Assembly (NCBI RefSeq): GCF_905220415.1
Contig: NC_059552.1
Span: 3,239,001-3,303,000 of the forward strand
DNA: 64,000 bases
Direction of reading: 5' to 3'
DNA from: Colias croceus
Lineage: Eukaryota; Arthropoda; Insecta; Lepidoptera; Pieridae
Part shown: piece by piece, positions 36,816-48,789 of the stretch
How positions within the stretch are numbered: position 1 is the first letter of the stretch
How the letters are laid out: each line of letters opens with the position of its first letter
Program-made: the position numbers and the translations under genes
Notes under the pieces: generated by a model
Seen by the model: the letters and a program-made list of their open reading frames with translations, nothing else
What the model was told of the DNA's origin: nothing
Database searches by the model: none

Positions 36816-37442
36816 TGAATCCCTATTTCCCTGGGTCACGGCATCATCATCGGCATAGTGCATGGATATTTAAAATGGTTGTTGAATGATGACTTGACAC
36901 AAGTATTCTTACTCGAATCTAGATTTTATAACATAAATAGATATTAAAAATGTAAGTTAACAACAGTTTTACTATTCATAAATTAAATCCTTTCTTGCGC
37001 CATTGAACAAAGATAAGATGCTCGTCGACAGCGAAAAATTTTCTGAAAAATAAATATTTTACTCACTTCATAAATGAGATGAAAGCTAAGCTGCATTTAC
37101 TAAAACCATTTTTATAGTTATACAGTTTTTATTTCAAAAGAGTCTTTCATGCATACTAATGTGATTTAGCCGCATCTCTGAACACAATTAAAACTTTTAT
37201 CTTAAAAGTGTTTGGTGAAATCGGTGTCGTGCATTAGTATATTACTGTGCAGGACCATTGACTTTACGATTTGTTAGAGGTATATTGTGATTTTATATTG
37301 TGATTTTTAATTTATGGTTTTGATATTTTTTGATACTATTGGTATAACACTAAGTACCTACCTACTGGCCGCGTACCTGGGTTTAAAATACATAATATAT
37401 GTATAAAAGAATTTGTTTTTTTTTCGTTTTATAATATTCAAA

Positions 37443-37677
37443 TCCATACTAATATTATAAATGCGAAAGTAACTCTGTCTGTCTGTCTGTTACTCAATCA
37501 CGCCTTAACTACTGAACCAATTTGCATGAAATTTGGTATAGAGATATTTTGATACCCGAGAAAGGACATACTACTTTTTATCCCGGGAAAATGACACAAT
37601 CCCGGAAATCCCATGGGAACGGGAACTATGCGGGACTTTCTTTGACTGCGCGGGCGAAGCTGCGGGTGGAAAGCTAG
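37443..37677 (+). mobile_element. Helitron-like element with (GTCT)n, complete
   Basis: TCCATACTAATATTATAAAT, GCGAAAGTAACTCTGTCTGT and GAACCAATTTGCATGAAATT lead to TGCGCGGGCGAAGCTGCGGG, TGGAAAGCTAG. It inserted between A37442 and T37678 with no duplication. Closest to the copies at 34626 and 52693. Confidence 0.85.
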
Positions 37678-37688
37678 TGCTTAATAAA

Positions 37689-37778
37689 TATAAATTTATA
37701 AAAGGATGGATATACGAAAGGATGCGGATTCGAGTCCCGCCTCGTGATCGAATTTTTTCTATTATTTATAAATTTATA
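37689..37778 (+). mobile_element. Truncated tRNA-derived SINE with 12-bp target duplication
   Basis: TATAAATTTATA lies at 37689-37700 and 37767-37778. The 66-base insert contains GATGCGGATTCGAGTCCCGC, a B-box-like element, then CTCGTGATCGAATTTTTTCT as in the copy at 20437-20540. The tRNA head is missing. The duplicated site is itself palindromic. Confidence 0.7.
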
Positions 37779-37790
37779 TATATATGTATA

Positions 37791-37959
37791 TCTAATATAT
37801 AAAAATCAATGCCACTTTTCGTTGTAATTCCATAACTCGAGAACGGCTGAACCGATTTCGATAATTCTTTTTTTATTATATTCCTTGAAGTACGAGGATG
37901 GTTCTTATGTAGAGAAAACGTTAATATGTACCACGGGCGAAGCCGGGGCGGACCGCTAG
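37791..37959 (+). mobile_element. Helitron-like element, ACCACGGG family
   Basis: It starts TCTAATATATAAAAATCAAT and has CGAGAACGGCTGAACCGATT, GTACGAGGATGGTTCTTATG and GTACCACGGGCGAAGCCGGG, ending GCGGACCGCTAG. A37790 before, T37960 after. Relatives: 52485-52657, 59014-59130 and 61136-61305. An AT dinucleotide run follows (37961-37984). Confidence 0.82.
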
Positions 37960-38135
37960 TATATTATATATATATATATATATAAAAGAAGTTTGAACCC
38001 TATATAAAGATTGTGGTTCATAATCATAAACAAGTAAAATCGTATTTCGACCGCAAATGTGAAAGGTGCTCTATTCGTGGCCACTAAAACTAGTTCAATT
38101 GAATATGAATCACTATTTGGTAATGTTGGTCAACA

Positions 38136-38208
38136 GGGGGCGTAGCTCAGATGGTAGAGCGCTCGCTTAGCATGCGAGAGGTACCGGGATCGATACCCGG
38201 CGCCTCCA
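38136..38208 (+). tRNA. tRNA-Ala: tRNA-Ala (anticodon AGC)
   Basis: All four arms fold. Acceptor GGGGGCG (38136-38142) pairs with CGCCTCC (38201-38207) with one G-T pair; the D stem is GCTC/GAGC; the anticodon stem CTCGC/GCGAG closes the loop TTAGCAT, so the anticodon is AGC; the T stem is CCGGG/CCCGG with loop ATCGATA. The discriminator base is A38208. It matches the usual insect and vertebrate tRNA-Ala pattern. TTTTTT at 38219-38224 is the polymerase III terminator. A and B boxes are intact, so it is probably functional. No intron. Confidence 0.97.
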
Positions 38209-38218
38209 AACTATCGCC

Positions 38219-38224
38219 TTTTTT
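38219..38224 (+). terminator. RNA polymerase III terminator of tRNA-Ala
   Basis: Run of six T, ten bases past the tRNA 3' end. Confidence 0.85.
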
Positions 38225-40527
38225 ATTTTATTTTCATGTTTTAAAATTCTGTTTATGGGAAATGGTTACTTTTTTGAAGGTGGTATTTTATAAGTTTTTA
38301 TTTTACTTTTATATAGTTATTTACGTTAAAAACCTTGCTTATACATAAAATATATCTAAATATTTTTTTTTTTAAATCACACTGAATATAGGGAACTTAA
38401 AAAAGGGCAATAATAAAACAAGATTAAATAATCTTTCCTTTTGTAACTTTTACTTGTTCGATTTTTCTTTTATACTAAACGACTATTAATGATTTATATA
38501 CGAGGAAATTAATCTAGGATCAGAAAAAGTCATCATCAGAAAAAGTCACTGCGCCATGAAAATGTTTTCCTATAATATCATTTTAATGGGAAAATTAATG
38601 TTTTGAGAAAACAACCAACATGCAAAGTTTAATTTTATAATGGAAAGGTTGAGCTTAAACAAACACTTGGGTTTCTGTTAAACTTTTGCGATTTATAATA
38701 CAAAACAACCGTTAAAAGTTTACTTTAGTTAAAAGTTTAAGTGGTTATCTCGGTGACAAAGGAAAGTAAATAATTTTGTTTATTGTTTGTAGGTGTTTGT
38801 AAATTAATACGATAAGATACATTAAATAATATTTTGCAATAGTTTAATAATGTTATTCATAAGTCGATGCAATAGGTCAAGGTAAGGATTTTTACAAGTG
38901 CAGGGCTTAGACGATGAGATAGGCCAAGAAGTATGGATTTTTTTAAATTACCTACACACAGTATAACTAGCTGGACGATTTCGAAAAAATACCATTCTGG
39001 ATGGTTGAACACAAACTTTAAAAATAAATATAATTTGTATTAAATGGTGTATTATTGTGGAGAAAACATTTTGGAGCATGTTTTTCATTAAAGTCTACAT
39101 CCTGCATGATAACAATGTTTATTGAATGAGCACTGAAATCATTTTGCGTCAGCATTTTCACTTCTATACAAATATTGGCTTAATTCTTATCTAAACATAA
39201 TTAAATATTCGAAAAATACATTTCAGCAATTATAAAAATACAACTAAACATTTTATTACATTAAAATCGGTTTAGAGTTAACATTTCACTCAGCATTATG
39301 AATAACAAATAAAAACATTTTTAATCTCTTTTAAGTTCGCTTACGTTGTGTTAAAGGTAACGTTATTTACTTTAGAAATAAAACAAGTGTAATTAAAACG
39401 TTGAATTCTCTTTGAAAGCGTGTTCAACTCGTAATTGAAGTTTTTGTGACGTTAATTGCATTCAGTTCAATGTAACAAAGCTGATGTTAATCAGATTCTT
39501 GGAAGTCATTGATAGGTGTTTAAAAAGTATGATATATTTTTAAAACCTTGGTTATCATTCTAGAAATCTTTTTTGGAACATTATTGAAATACATTTTTTA
39601 TGTGTGTATCAAGTTTATGTAAAGTGAAAATTTGTTTTCGAGATTGATTTAATTTAATGTTTATATGATTAATTTTGTTTGTTTCGGATTATTATAAACA
39701 TTTTTACATAATATTATAGTCATCTGTGTATACCTACAGTATACTCAACATTGAATTGAATATGGACAAAAACTACTGATAAATCTAATTATTAATAAAA
39801 ATTATGCATAATTTGATAAAACTTTACAAAAATATGACACATGAAGATTCTTCATTAGTATTAACAGCGCGTCTAGACTGGTTTATTGTCCTGAATAATT
39901 TATTGTAATTTACTTTACGAACGTATTAACTATTAATTAGTAATCTATGGATTTAAATGCATATCAAAGCATCGTTTTTATATGATTTTAATCTTATTAT
40001 TAATATTCTTGATTAATAAACTTACTTCAAATAAAAATGAATGCATTGATTTGTTAAACATAATATAAATTATAAATAAATGACTGAGATGAATGAGATT
40101 AGGATAAATAATATATTATTACCTTAAGTATATCAAAATATATTAATTGTAGATATAGATATCAAGGATCACTTACCATAAGTAACTTCTGAGAATCTGC
40201 GACGCTGTTCAAAAGATTAAAGTTCTATCTCGGAAAATTCAAGTTATTTAGCAGGATGGTGGTCACCGAAAGTTTTAGGCAGATTACAGTCACAATAGAA
40301 AGCCACATCTGAAGGTCTAAGCGAACTATTTAATTAAATTTCATTATTATTAATACGTATATTCGAAAAAGGATTTGTTGCAAGACTTATCGTTCTGTGT
40401 ATTACTTTACTTAGCTTAGTATTCTTTATCAATTATCCTATATAAAAATATCTAGTATTTATAATGTGTAATTATTTCACATAGATTTCGTTAATAATAT
40501 TTTTCTTCTTACATATTTGTCACTTAA
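38225..40527. other. AT-rich stretch, nothing recognised
   Basis: No ORF beyond one that reads through the tRNA. No repeat with a partner in the window was seen. Confidence 0.5.
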
Positions 40528-40715
40528 TCCATACTTAACATTATAAATGCGAAAGTAACTCTGTCTGTCTGTCTGTTAGGTACTCAATCACGCCTAAACT
40601 ACTGAACCAATTTGCATGAAATTTGGTATGGAGATATTTTCATACCCGAGAAAGGACATAGGCTCCTTTTTATTGCGAAATATGTACCACGGATGAAGCC
40701 GAGGCGGACCACCAG
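40528..40715 (+). mobile_element. Helitron-like element, chimeric subfamily, second copy
   Basis: The 5' part is TCCATACTTAACATTATAAA with GTCT repeats and GAACCAATTTGCATGAAATT. It switches after GGACATAGGCTCC to TTTTTATTGCGAAATATGTA, CCACGGATGAAGCCGAGGCGG and ends CCAG where CTAG is expected. A before, T after. It has the same junction as 7684-7866. Confidence 0.75.
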
Positions 40716-41899
40716 TATCTCTATATATAAAATAACATACATTATAATATGTAGGTATCTATTGAAAGTGAAATTCAATCATCAACAGTAAGTTTTAAAT
40801 GCGATTAATTTATTAATATTAATTATGTTAATTTGATCCCTTGGCTACACCGGTTCACTCTGTTTGTATTCGAATTATCGGAATTAATATTGACTAATTT
40901 ATTAATTTTAATACATTATATTGTAAAGATATTCATATAAAAAATTTAGCCCTCCACAATTTCATAAATATAAGAATTCTATAGAATACTTCACCACTAC
41001 ATCATTAATTAGCTATGATACTTCCACTGATATTTTATACAGTATAATAAAATAAAAGAAAAAAAAAAAACAATCAATGCTTTCAGACGTAAACGATCTT
41101 TTTCTTGCGAAGAAAAATAACGTTTACTTTCATAATAGTTTTCAATAGCTGTAAATGAGAAACGGAGGTTTCCATCTCCAGCATTTAAAAGCTATATTTA
41201 AACATCTGTTTTTATTTCTACGTTTAGTAAAATGAATCTAATTTGAATGGAAGTATTCCCATTAAAATAATGTTATGTAGGTAAAATAAACAAACAAAAT
41301 AATAATAATTGTTTAATTGATGTTATTTTACGACTTAAAATCTTGTCTTGAAATCCCCTAGAATGCTACTAAAACATAAGAGACATTTTAAGCAAAACAA
41401 TTAAAACAACAATATGAAGTAGTTTTATCACCATCTCAAGTACTAAATATTAAAACATTCTTGAAGATGCAAATAACAATAATTTACTAATACCTTATTG
41501 TTTAAGTGGAGATTTAGTAGAGAAAATAGTTTGCAAATACTTTGTTTTGTTCTCGAACATTCTGGAACATTTTTAGCATTACAAGCATTTATTAATCCTC
41601 AGCAACGGTGCTTGAGAATAAATCGAGTACCCTCAATACTCTTTTGCACAAAACATTTTGTTATGAAAAGAATCTTGGATAAATTGAAGAAATAACAGCG
41701 TCATAATGAGACTTGATAATCTGAATTGTCTCAAGTGGCTTATAATAATTTAATCATATTCCAAATGAGATTTTCTCGCTTATTCTTAATATTCCACAGT
41801 CTCTGTTTTGTTTTATGTTACCTTAAAATACGACTTCAATTAAGCAAAACTGAATGGGATTTGTTTTGATAAAGCAAGCAGTAATGTTGTATGTTTGAT
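40716..41899. other. AT-rich stretch, nothing recognised
   Basis: A 65-codon ORF (41498-41695) shows no motif. No supported feature. Confidence 0.45.
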
Positions 41900-42072
41900 T
41901 AAGGGCCGATTTTTCAATCCTTGGTTAAAACTTACCCGTCCAATAAAGTATTACAGTTAAAATGTCACCTGTAAACTGTCAATTGCATGCAATAAGAATA
42001 CATTTTGAAATGGTAGTTTAATACGTTATTCGACGAATAAGTTTTAACCGAGGATTGAAAAATCAGCCCTAA
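41900..42072. mobile_element. Harbinger-type MITE, 167 bp, TAA duplication
   Basis: GGGCCGATTTTTCAATCCTT (from 41903) and the reverse of the right end GGGCTGATTTTTCAATCCTC (from 42069) form ~30-bp inverted repeats extending through GGTTAAAACTTA. TAA flanks both sides (41900-41902, 42070-42072), fitting the TWA target of PIF/Harbinger. Non-coding. Confidence 0.85.
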
Positions 42073-42242
42073 ATGAATTATTGTATAGACTATAGAGTAT
42101 ATTCTATAGACTATTGTCTCATACATCCAGTAGGTACATGCTGAACTGAATCAGTTCTAAACGCATCATAACATTAGTCAGATTTAAAGCATGTGAAAGA
42201 ATTAGTGAATGACGAAATAAAGTTGCCTTTACTCTAAAGATC

Positions 42243-42289
42243 CTTGATTTATTTATGCAAAATTGTCCATATGGCATAAATAAATCGAG
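42243..42289. repeat. Small AT hairpin
   Basis: CTTGATTTATTTATGC (42243-42258) pairs with GCATAAATAAATCGAG (42274-42289), 16 positions with one G-T pair and a 15-base loop. Function unknown; the stem is too short for a typical pre-miRNA. Confidence 0.6.
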
Positions 42290-42699
42290 GGGGGATCAGG
42301 GCTTACATTAAAATATTAAGTATTATTAGTTATTTAATATGTATAAAATACCTTACTATTTTTAATATGATTAATTTATTTTAATTACCAACCAATTAAT
42401 TACACGTACCTACTACAATTTTGTTGTTACCCATGAAATTCGTGAAAATTTTCGGTGAAAACCACTTTCAGATACTTACCATAAAACAAATTTAAATATA
42501 AATTGTCATTAAGGTTATGGAAATAAACGAGAATTTTAATTAAGTTGACTTATTAAATATCACTCTGTTAATTAGCAGTAAATGAAAAAAATCTTAATTA
42601 AGTTTGTATCATGGATTATCCATATACTAATGGAGTAATGGATAGTGAATTAAACTAGGCCAATAAAATAAAAAATATTTAAAATATAATTTATGTAGG
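42290..42699. other. AT-rich spacer between MITEs
   Basis: No supported feature. Confidence 0.4.
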
Positions 42700-43159
42700 T
42701 ATTAAGTTGGTTCAATAAAGAAACGAATCTTCAATGGCGGCCAAAGCTGACTTTGACAGATGGTAGGATCAGCAAAAAAGAAAATAAAAATAACGTAAAT
42801 TGATAATTATTTTATTAATTATTTCAAATTGTTTGTTGACAAACTTTTTTGTTGACAAACTTTTTTATTTACGTATACAGAATGTAATAAAATCCCCATA
42901 ATACTTGTAATAAGCCCATAAAACTGAACAACTTTTCCCAAAGAACATATTTTGTCAAATTCCAATAAAACATTATTTACTTTCGCAAATGCATAATTGT
43001 CATTGTAAATTTATGATAAAAACTATTATAGGGAAAATCAAATACATTTTAGTGATTTAATTTTTCCCTTTTTTTTGCATACCGTACGGCCGTGTGTGAG
43101 CGAGAGGGAATGATAAGCGCCGCCATTGAAGATTCGTTTCTTTATTGAACTAGCTAATA
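42700..43159. mobile_element. mariner-type MITE, 456 bp, with perfect 32-bp inner inverted repeats
   Basis: GTTCAATAAAGAAACGAATC and the following TTCAATGGCGGC (42709-42740) are repeated exactly in inverse at 43119-43150. Outside them TTAAGTTG and, in reverse, TTAGCTA lie next to TA (42700-42701 and 43158-43159), like mariner TTAGG-type ends. Inside, TTGTTGACAAACTTTTTT is tandemly duplicated (about 42834-42868). No transposase. Confidence 0.82.
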
Positions 43160-44049
43160 TAAGAATTCGGAATTTTATAAAGAGACTTGGATGTAAAATT
43201 TACAAATAACGAAAGCGATTTTCTATCCTTTAAAAAATACTCACATAGTAGGATAGCTTGCATACATATTGGATTTTAATGTAACTGAAGCGATATGTAT
43301 TGCTAAGTTCGAATCGAAGAGTTACTATGCCCCGTAATCATTAACAGTCTTATTAAGTCTTTGCTTTTTGATTCTGTAACTAAACTTGAAGATGTAAGGA
43401 TTAATATCTATAATTAAATACAAGAAATGGCTTTCGCGATAAAGCTTTAAAGTTTAAAGGTACGCGAGAAAAACAGCTTCTGGAAATCTAGTAATCATTG
43501 ACATAATTTTGGAAAATACTCATTAATTTAAGATTGTTTACGCCTGAAGACTTGACATTGTTACTTTTTAACAGTCATTTTAAAACAAAAACCAAAAAGT
43601 GCAGACGCAGTTTATCTTGGAGTGTAAGAAAAAATAATTGGTTTACGTCATTGCGTTATAAACATGCCTTGTCATATTTGATGTAGGTCACCAGGGATAC
43701 AGTGGCATAGCATTTTTTTTACTCTGTGACAAATGGTTATACTTCGTGTCTCGCTAATTGCTTCAATTTCTCGTAATAGCGCACTGTTTTTCACTTGAAC
43801 TCGTTTATGTTATTGCTTTTTTTAGGTACGTTTAATGGTGTATTAGAGGAATGGTGATATATGCTATATTTTGTTAGTTCTTCCTAGTTCAAGGTGAACT
43901 TTAGCGTAAGCGTATTGTTAAGCATATCTTCAGTTTTCAAAATAATTTGATTAGATTACAATACAACATATTTTTTCCAAACTGTTCAAGCCTTGATCAA
44001 ATTCTTCATTAGACTATTATTGACTATAGATTACGTTTACGATACGAAT
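43160..44049. other. AT-rich stretch, nothing recognised
   Basis: No supported feature. Confidence 0.4.
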
Positions 44050-44182
44050 TTCATGAGAATTGGTCCAGCTGTTTCGGAGGAGTATGGCAACTAACATTGT
44101 GATACGAGAATTTTATACATAGTAATAGAAGGAGACGATAATAACCATAAATTACGCGGACAAAATTGCGGGCTTCAGCTAG
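44050..44182 (+). mobile_element. Helitron-like 3' remnant
   Basis: TTTCATGAGAATTGGTCCAG and an ending GCGGGCTTCAGCTAG followed by T resemble the 3' half of the Helitron-like elements. The 5' end is not recognisable and the copy is diverged. Confidence 0.45.
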
Positions 44183-44589
44183 TGTAGTGACGCGATTGTG
44201 ATATTAATATCGCATGAATATGCAAAATGCACTTGTGATACTTAACTTGGCTCATTATTTGGCGATTTGCATTTATGAGTTAAAAGCTAAGGAGAAAATA
44301 TAATTGCTCATTAAACTTTCATTATGATTCACAATTTTTAAAAGATATTTCACATGCTCGTGTGTGTACGTTGCCGTTCAGCCAAAAATTTCGAATTAAT
44401 TTGGACGAAAGTTTTATCGGCAAAGAGATTTTTGATTGGAGTAATATGCGTATAGCAAATAGCAATATATCTTTTATCTATACTATACAAAGAAAACGAG
44501 TTCTGTAGTGATAGTCATCCTTGTACATTAAATAAGTACGGTCTAGTTTCTAGTATCACAGATAATATTATAATACTTTACTAGTATCT
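44183..44589. other. AT-rich stretch, nothing recognised
   Basis: No supported feature. Confidence 0.4.
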
Positions 44590-44831
44590 ACTAGTAAAAC
44601 TTGACCACCTCCTTGGTACAGTGGTTGACGCGTGAGCGTAGAACCGAGGGGTCCTGGGTTCGATTCCCGGTGGAGACGAAGAAAAAAAAATGTCTCGGTC
44701 TGGTAGGACACAGAAGGCTGATCACCTACTTGTCCCTAAAGAAAAATCGATCAGTGAAACAGATGTATGCATAATGCATCTGCCCCTTACCCCACTACGG
44801 GGACATGGAACTTCACTCACTAGTAAAACTT
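44590..44831 (+). mobile_element. tRNA-derived SINE, full length, 13-bp target duplication
   Basis: ACTAGTAAAACTT occurs at 44590-44602 and 44819-44831. The 216-base insert has a polymerase III A box (TGGTACAGTGGTTGACG, 44614-44630) and B box (GGTTCGATTCC, 44657-44667) in a tRNA-like head. An internal A-run (44681-44689) follows, then a body containing TGTCTCGGTCTGGTAGGACA, TGCATAATGCATC and ACCCCACTACGGGGACATGG. It ends TTCACTCAC with no poly(A), unlike the LINE copies here. It probably depends on a LINE for mobility; which one is unknown. Confidence 0.88.
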
Positions 44832-45060
44832 ACTTACAAATTGTTCTTAAGAGTATTTACTAATTTATTATTAGGTCTAGTCGTTAAAACTATAATATAA
44901 ATGAGAGGTAATAATTCCAACCCGTATACAATCGAAAGATCGCTGACATTAATTTATTGTGTCCTTAGTAAGGCTACTTTCGTTATCTGTAACATAAGAA
45001 GACCCGTATTACCCAAATCCTTTTGGTGACTTCCGTATATATTCTTGTAAGATAATATAG
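44832..45060. other. AT-rich spacer
   Basis: No supported feature. Confidence 0.4.
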
Positions 45061-45142
45061 GTATAAATATACTATTAGATATAGATATAATAATATACTA
45101 TTAGATATAGGTATAAATATACTATTAGATATAGGTATAAAT
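45061..45142. repeat. Tandem repeat, about 24-bp unit
   Basis: GTATAAATATACTATTAGAT plus ATAG repeats about 3.4 times with one diverged unit. Right after it ATCCATTTCATTAATC appears twice (at about 45141 and 45172), so local slippage continued into the flank. Confidence 0.8.
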
Positions 45143-45187
45143 CCATTTCATTAATCTTTCCATTATTATCTATCCATTTCATTAATC

Positions 45188-45899
45188 GATTTGTGTATTC
45201 GTGTTATAATAATTTTATATACAATTTGATATTTTAGATAGATATATTTAATTAAAGTCGAATAAGGAGCAACATTTCATACTCATAAATTTATATTTCA
45301 TTAGTTTTATATGTCTAGAAATATAAAAATATAATTTGTAGGTAATAATTAAAATATTATTATTTTTATCCCACGGATAAATGTGATAATATATTCACCA
45401 ATTAGAAGAAAAGTATAAATAATTTAGAATACATCCATGCTAAGATAATTGTGATAGTGTTCCACTATTAGAAGCTTATGTTAAACCATTTGGGAACAAG
45501 AACAAAGCGTATAAATTATTCATAGATGAATGTTCTAATCCTAAGGTTAGCGCTAACTCCTCTTAGTATTTCTTGAAATGTAACGTGTGTTTCTTGTAAT
45601 TAGGTAAGATTTAATGATCAGATGAATTACTGAGCTGAAATGATATTGCCGCTGTTTAAAAAAAATAATACCTATCTATTTTTAAAATGGCAACAACTAA
45701 ATAATTTATAACTGGCTAATTACTCTTCTGTTTCAAAAACTGTAATCTTAAAAACAAAATGTATACCTGTAGTGAATCTATTAATGATAACAGTTTATAA
45801 GTAAGTTTACCTATACACAATCGTGATATTAATACAACGTTGATGCATTTAGCCAGAGATAAACAGATAACTATTCTAAACTTCACAAATAGGTATTAA
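45188..45899. other. AT-rich stretch, nothing recognised
   Basis: No supported feature. Confidence 0.4.
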
Positions 45900-46094
45900 T
45901 CTATACTAATATTATAAAGCTGAAGAGTTTGTTTGTTTGTTTGAACGCGTTAATCTCGGGAACTACTGGTCCGATTTGAAAAATTCTTTCGATGTTAGAT
46001 AGCCCCTTTATCGAGGAAGGCTATAGGCTATATATCATCACGCTTAGACCAACAGGAGCGGAGCAACGCGGGTGAAACCGCGGGGAACAGCTAG
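45900..46094 (+). mobile_element. Helitron-like element, GTTTGTTTG family reference copy
   Basis: It starts TCTATACTAATATTATAAAG, CTGAAGAGTTTGTTTGTTTG, and contains AACGCGTTAATCTCGGGAAC and TTTCGATGTTAGATAGCCCC. It ends GCAACGCGGGTGAAACCGCG, GGGAACAGCTAG. The CGCGG-GTGAAA-CCGCG hairpin lies eight bases before CTAG. A45899 before, T46095 after. Confidence 0.87.
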
Positions 46095-47601
46095 TTAAGT
46101 ATATAAGTAAAATGTGGCCATGATAATAATGGTTATTATTTTAAAGGCAGGGATGTTCCATAGATCATTTACAAGGTTCAAAAATATAAAAGAAGACCAG
46201 TTTATGAAATATTCAGGAGCGGTATTTGAGTTATGAATAAATTTTCGGGTGCAGTCTGTCACAATTTATGTACCCCTATGGGCTTATTGTATAAGTTCCG
46301 TTCTGAAATTACAATGGCATATGCATATTAATTGATATGAGTTAAAACAGATTCTGTGGAATAAAACTTTCATCTTATGTAGGTATCTACTTTTTACGAA
46401 TGTATGTATTTTTATTTATTAGTATTTTAGTATCTGTGATATTATTACCTACGTTAGTTTTTTTACATGCTTTAAATCGTAAAAGGTTTGATGGGAATTC
46501 GAGATTCAGGCGATTTTAAAATTCTTGAAATTGAATTTTCTAATAAATTTCGATAAATGATACTATCACTGATAAATTTTAACATTAGAAATGCAATAAA
46601 AACATCCGTCTAAATATTATATACGTATAATATATTTAAATCCTATATTCAATAACAGAAGGTCGTGTAGATTTAGGACAAATCCTTCTTACCGCTACCT
46701 CACACTGTAGGTACCCGACAAACAACAAATTGATGAATATGTTCAAAACTTCTTGGATTAATAATTATTTTGTATGTTTATGATAAAATAAGTCCCGAGT
46801 CATCTGCCTCATATATACAAGGGGTGTGGAGCATATTCACTGCTCGACGTCTTTCTTTATGGACAAGTAGGTAAACAACTTTCGATGCCTTTCCAGTCTG
46901 AGTCATTGTTTTATTGGTCCACATCGGGACTGGAGTCCAAATCGAATTTTGTACGCTCAAAAAGGAAATTTATTCGTTATTTTATAAATTTACATTTCTA
47001 CTCTTTATGTCCGCAATGCGTAAAATATATTGTAGCTTCGTTTTTTGTAGCATATTCCCAGTACAGATATTATATTGTATGTAATATTATCGCGGCAAAC
47101 CACTGTCCAATGAAAAAGTGATCCTCTAGTGACTATATTTACATAGCAGAGCGAAAGCGCTCATATAGTTTTTTATTGAAACTAAAATTATTATCAGCAT
47201 ATTAGTTTGAATCGTATTGTTTTTTATTTTATTATTGAAATTGTTTTCAATTTCTAAATGAAGCCAATTAGTTCTATGATCAAAAACATTTCAGGTGAGA
47301 GGTTTAGATCTATAGAATTTTCAACTGTGAAATTGGCTATCTGCCAAATAAACATAAATTAAGAGAAAAACTATAGAAATCAAACTAAATATGTTTAAGT
47401 GTGACATCAGTCTTTGATAAGCGTAAAGTTTCTTACATATCAGAAATCAATAAATTATCGAACAATTTGTTGTTGTAGGTATTGTTTTTAGTTACGGCTG
47501 AACAGCAGATCAAAGTAATATTATATTAACTCACAACTTTGTACACGGGAAATTTGTGATTTATATGGCTATGTATTAATGTGAAATTGGAGGTGAATTT
47601 A
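46095..47601. other. AT-rich stretch, nothing recognised
   Basis: ORFs of 60 and 78 codons on opposite strands overlap at 46778-47121 without motifs. Confidence 0.45.
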
Positions 47602-47647
47602 ATAAAATTAATTACTGTACATAATAATGTACAGTAATTAATTTTAT
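47602..47647. repeat. Perfect 21-bp hairpin with 4-base loop
   Basis: TAAAATTAATTACTGTACAT (47603-47622, one further A outside) is exactly complementary to 47627-47647 across AATA. No target duplication was noticed. It may be a cruciform-prone AT palindrome or a MITE remnant. Confidence 0.85.
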
Positions 47648-48727
47648 ATCATAGTACTTAGGTATTTCATTTATATCATTATGAGGAATTCATTGCATAT
47701 CATACAATGGTAGAAAATAATATACCTGAGTATGACAATACAATCAATAAGAAGTTATAGCTCCAGTGTTAAATCTTTATCTAAAAAAAGGACGACGTAA
47801 AAATCAAATTTACGCCACACACCGTCATATAATTGCTATCATGTTCTCTATATATTTTCCGTAAAAATATTGTGAGCAAAATTTCAAGCAAATATTGTTT
47901 AAGATTAAAGTTTTTCCCGGCCTCTTAGCTTGAACAAGGTTAGCTGGGTTTACCGTATGTACGGCGATGTTTACAAATTATTAAACTTAGGTTCACACTC
48001 TCTAGACCTGATGGTATTAACATTTCAGGTAAACACTTTTTACGTATACAGAATACGAATAAATTTGCTCACGCGGTATGTTATAGACTTAATTAAATAG
48101 TCTTGAGGCTATACTTATTAAGACAAGTAAAATACATGTTTTTTTGGGTGAGTAACTAAAATATCTTGTACCTATCGCTAGAAAAAAATCTGCTATTTTG
48201 GATACAAATTTATCGAAAAATTATTTATTAGTCCATGTATTTGGTAATTGATACCAATCTATTTTTAGTCTGATAATTGTTTTGATATATGAATAGCAAT
48301 TTAGTGGGCGTATGTACTTCATCCTGCTATAATATACCATTATATTATGTTGTTATGTGAAATGAACCAATTGTCTTATATATAGAAAGAACCAAAATGT
48401 AGAAATAACAAGCGTTTATATATTTTTAAATACTTCCAGAAGCGAAATTGTCTGAAGTAAAGAGTGGGAAAGTTTTATCTTATTTAGAAACTGATTCAAA
48501 ATAAACTAACACGCTTAGAAATACAATCTTTTGTAAACTGTAAAACAAAGAAAATAGTGCAGAGTAAAACTTTCTTAAAGCAAATGTTTAAAAAAACGAT
48601 TCGCGTTCTCGATAAGTGGGAGGAAAGTTTTCAACTTATTTAAACCATGATTTTATTTTGAAAAAGAACTTTATAATAAATAATATTTATTTATATTAGT
48701 GCTCTAAGTAAAATATATTTCATCTCA
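47648..48727. other. AT-rich stretch, nothing recognised
   Basis: No supported feature up to the LINE2 5' edge. Confidence 0.45.
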
Positions 48728-48789
48728 AGGGGTGTCATCCAAGGGGTTCGCAGAGCAAGCGAAGAAAATCACCCCCCTCCACTCTCACG

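Noticed and set aside
38151..38348. 65-codon ORF over the tRNA
   Set aside because: The first 20 codons are the tRNA-Ala gene itself; a common false protein.
44603..44680. Functional tRNA gene
   Set aside because: A and B boxes are present but a complete cloverleaf does not fold, and the sequence continues into a SINE body bounded by target duplications.
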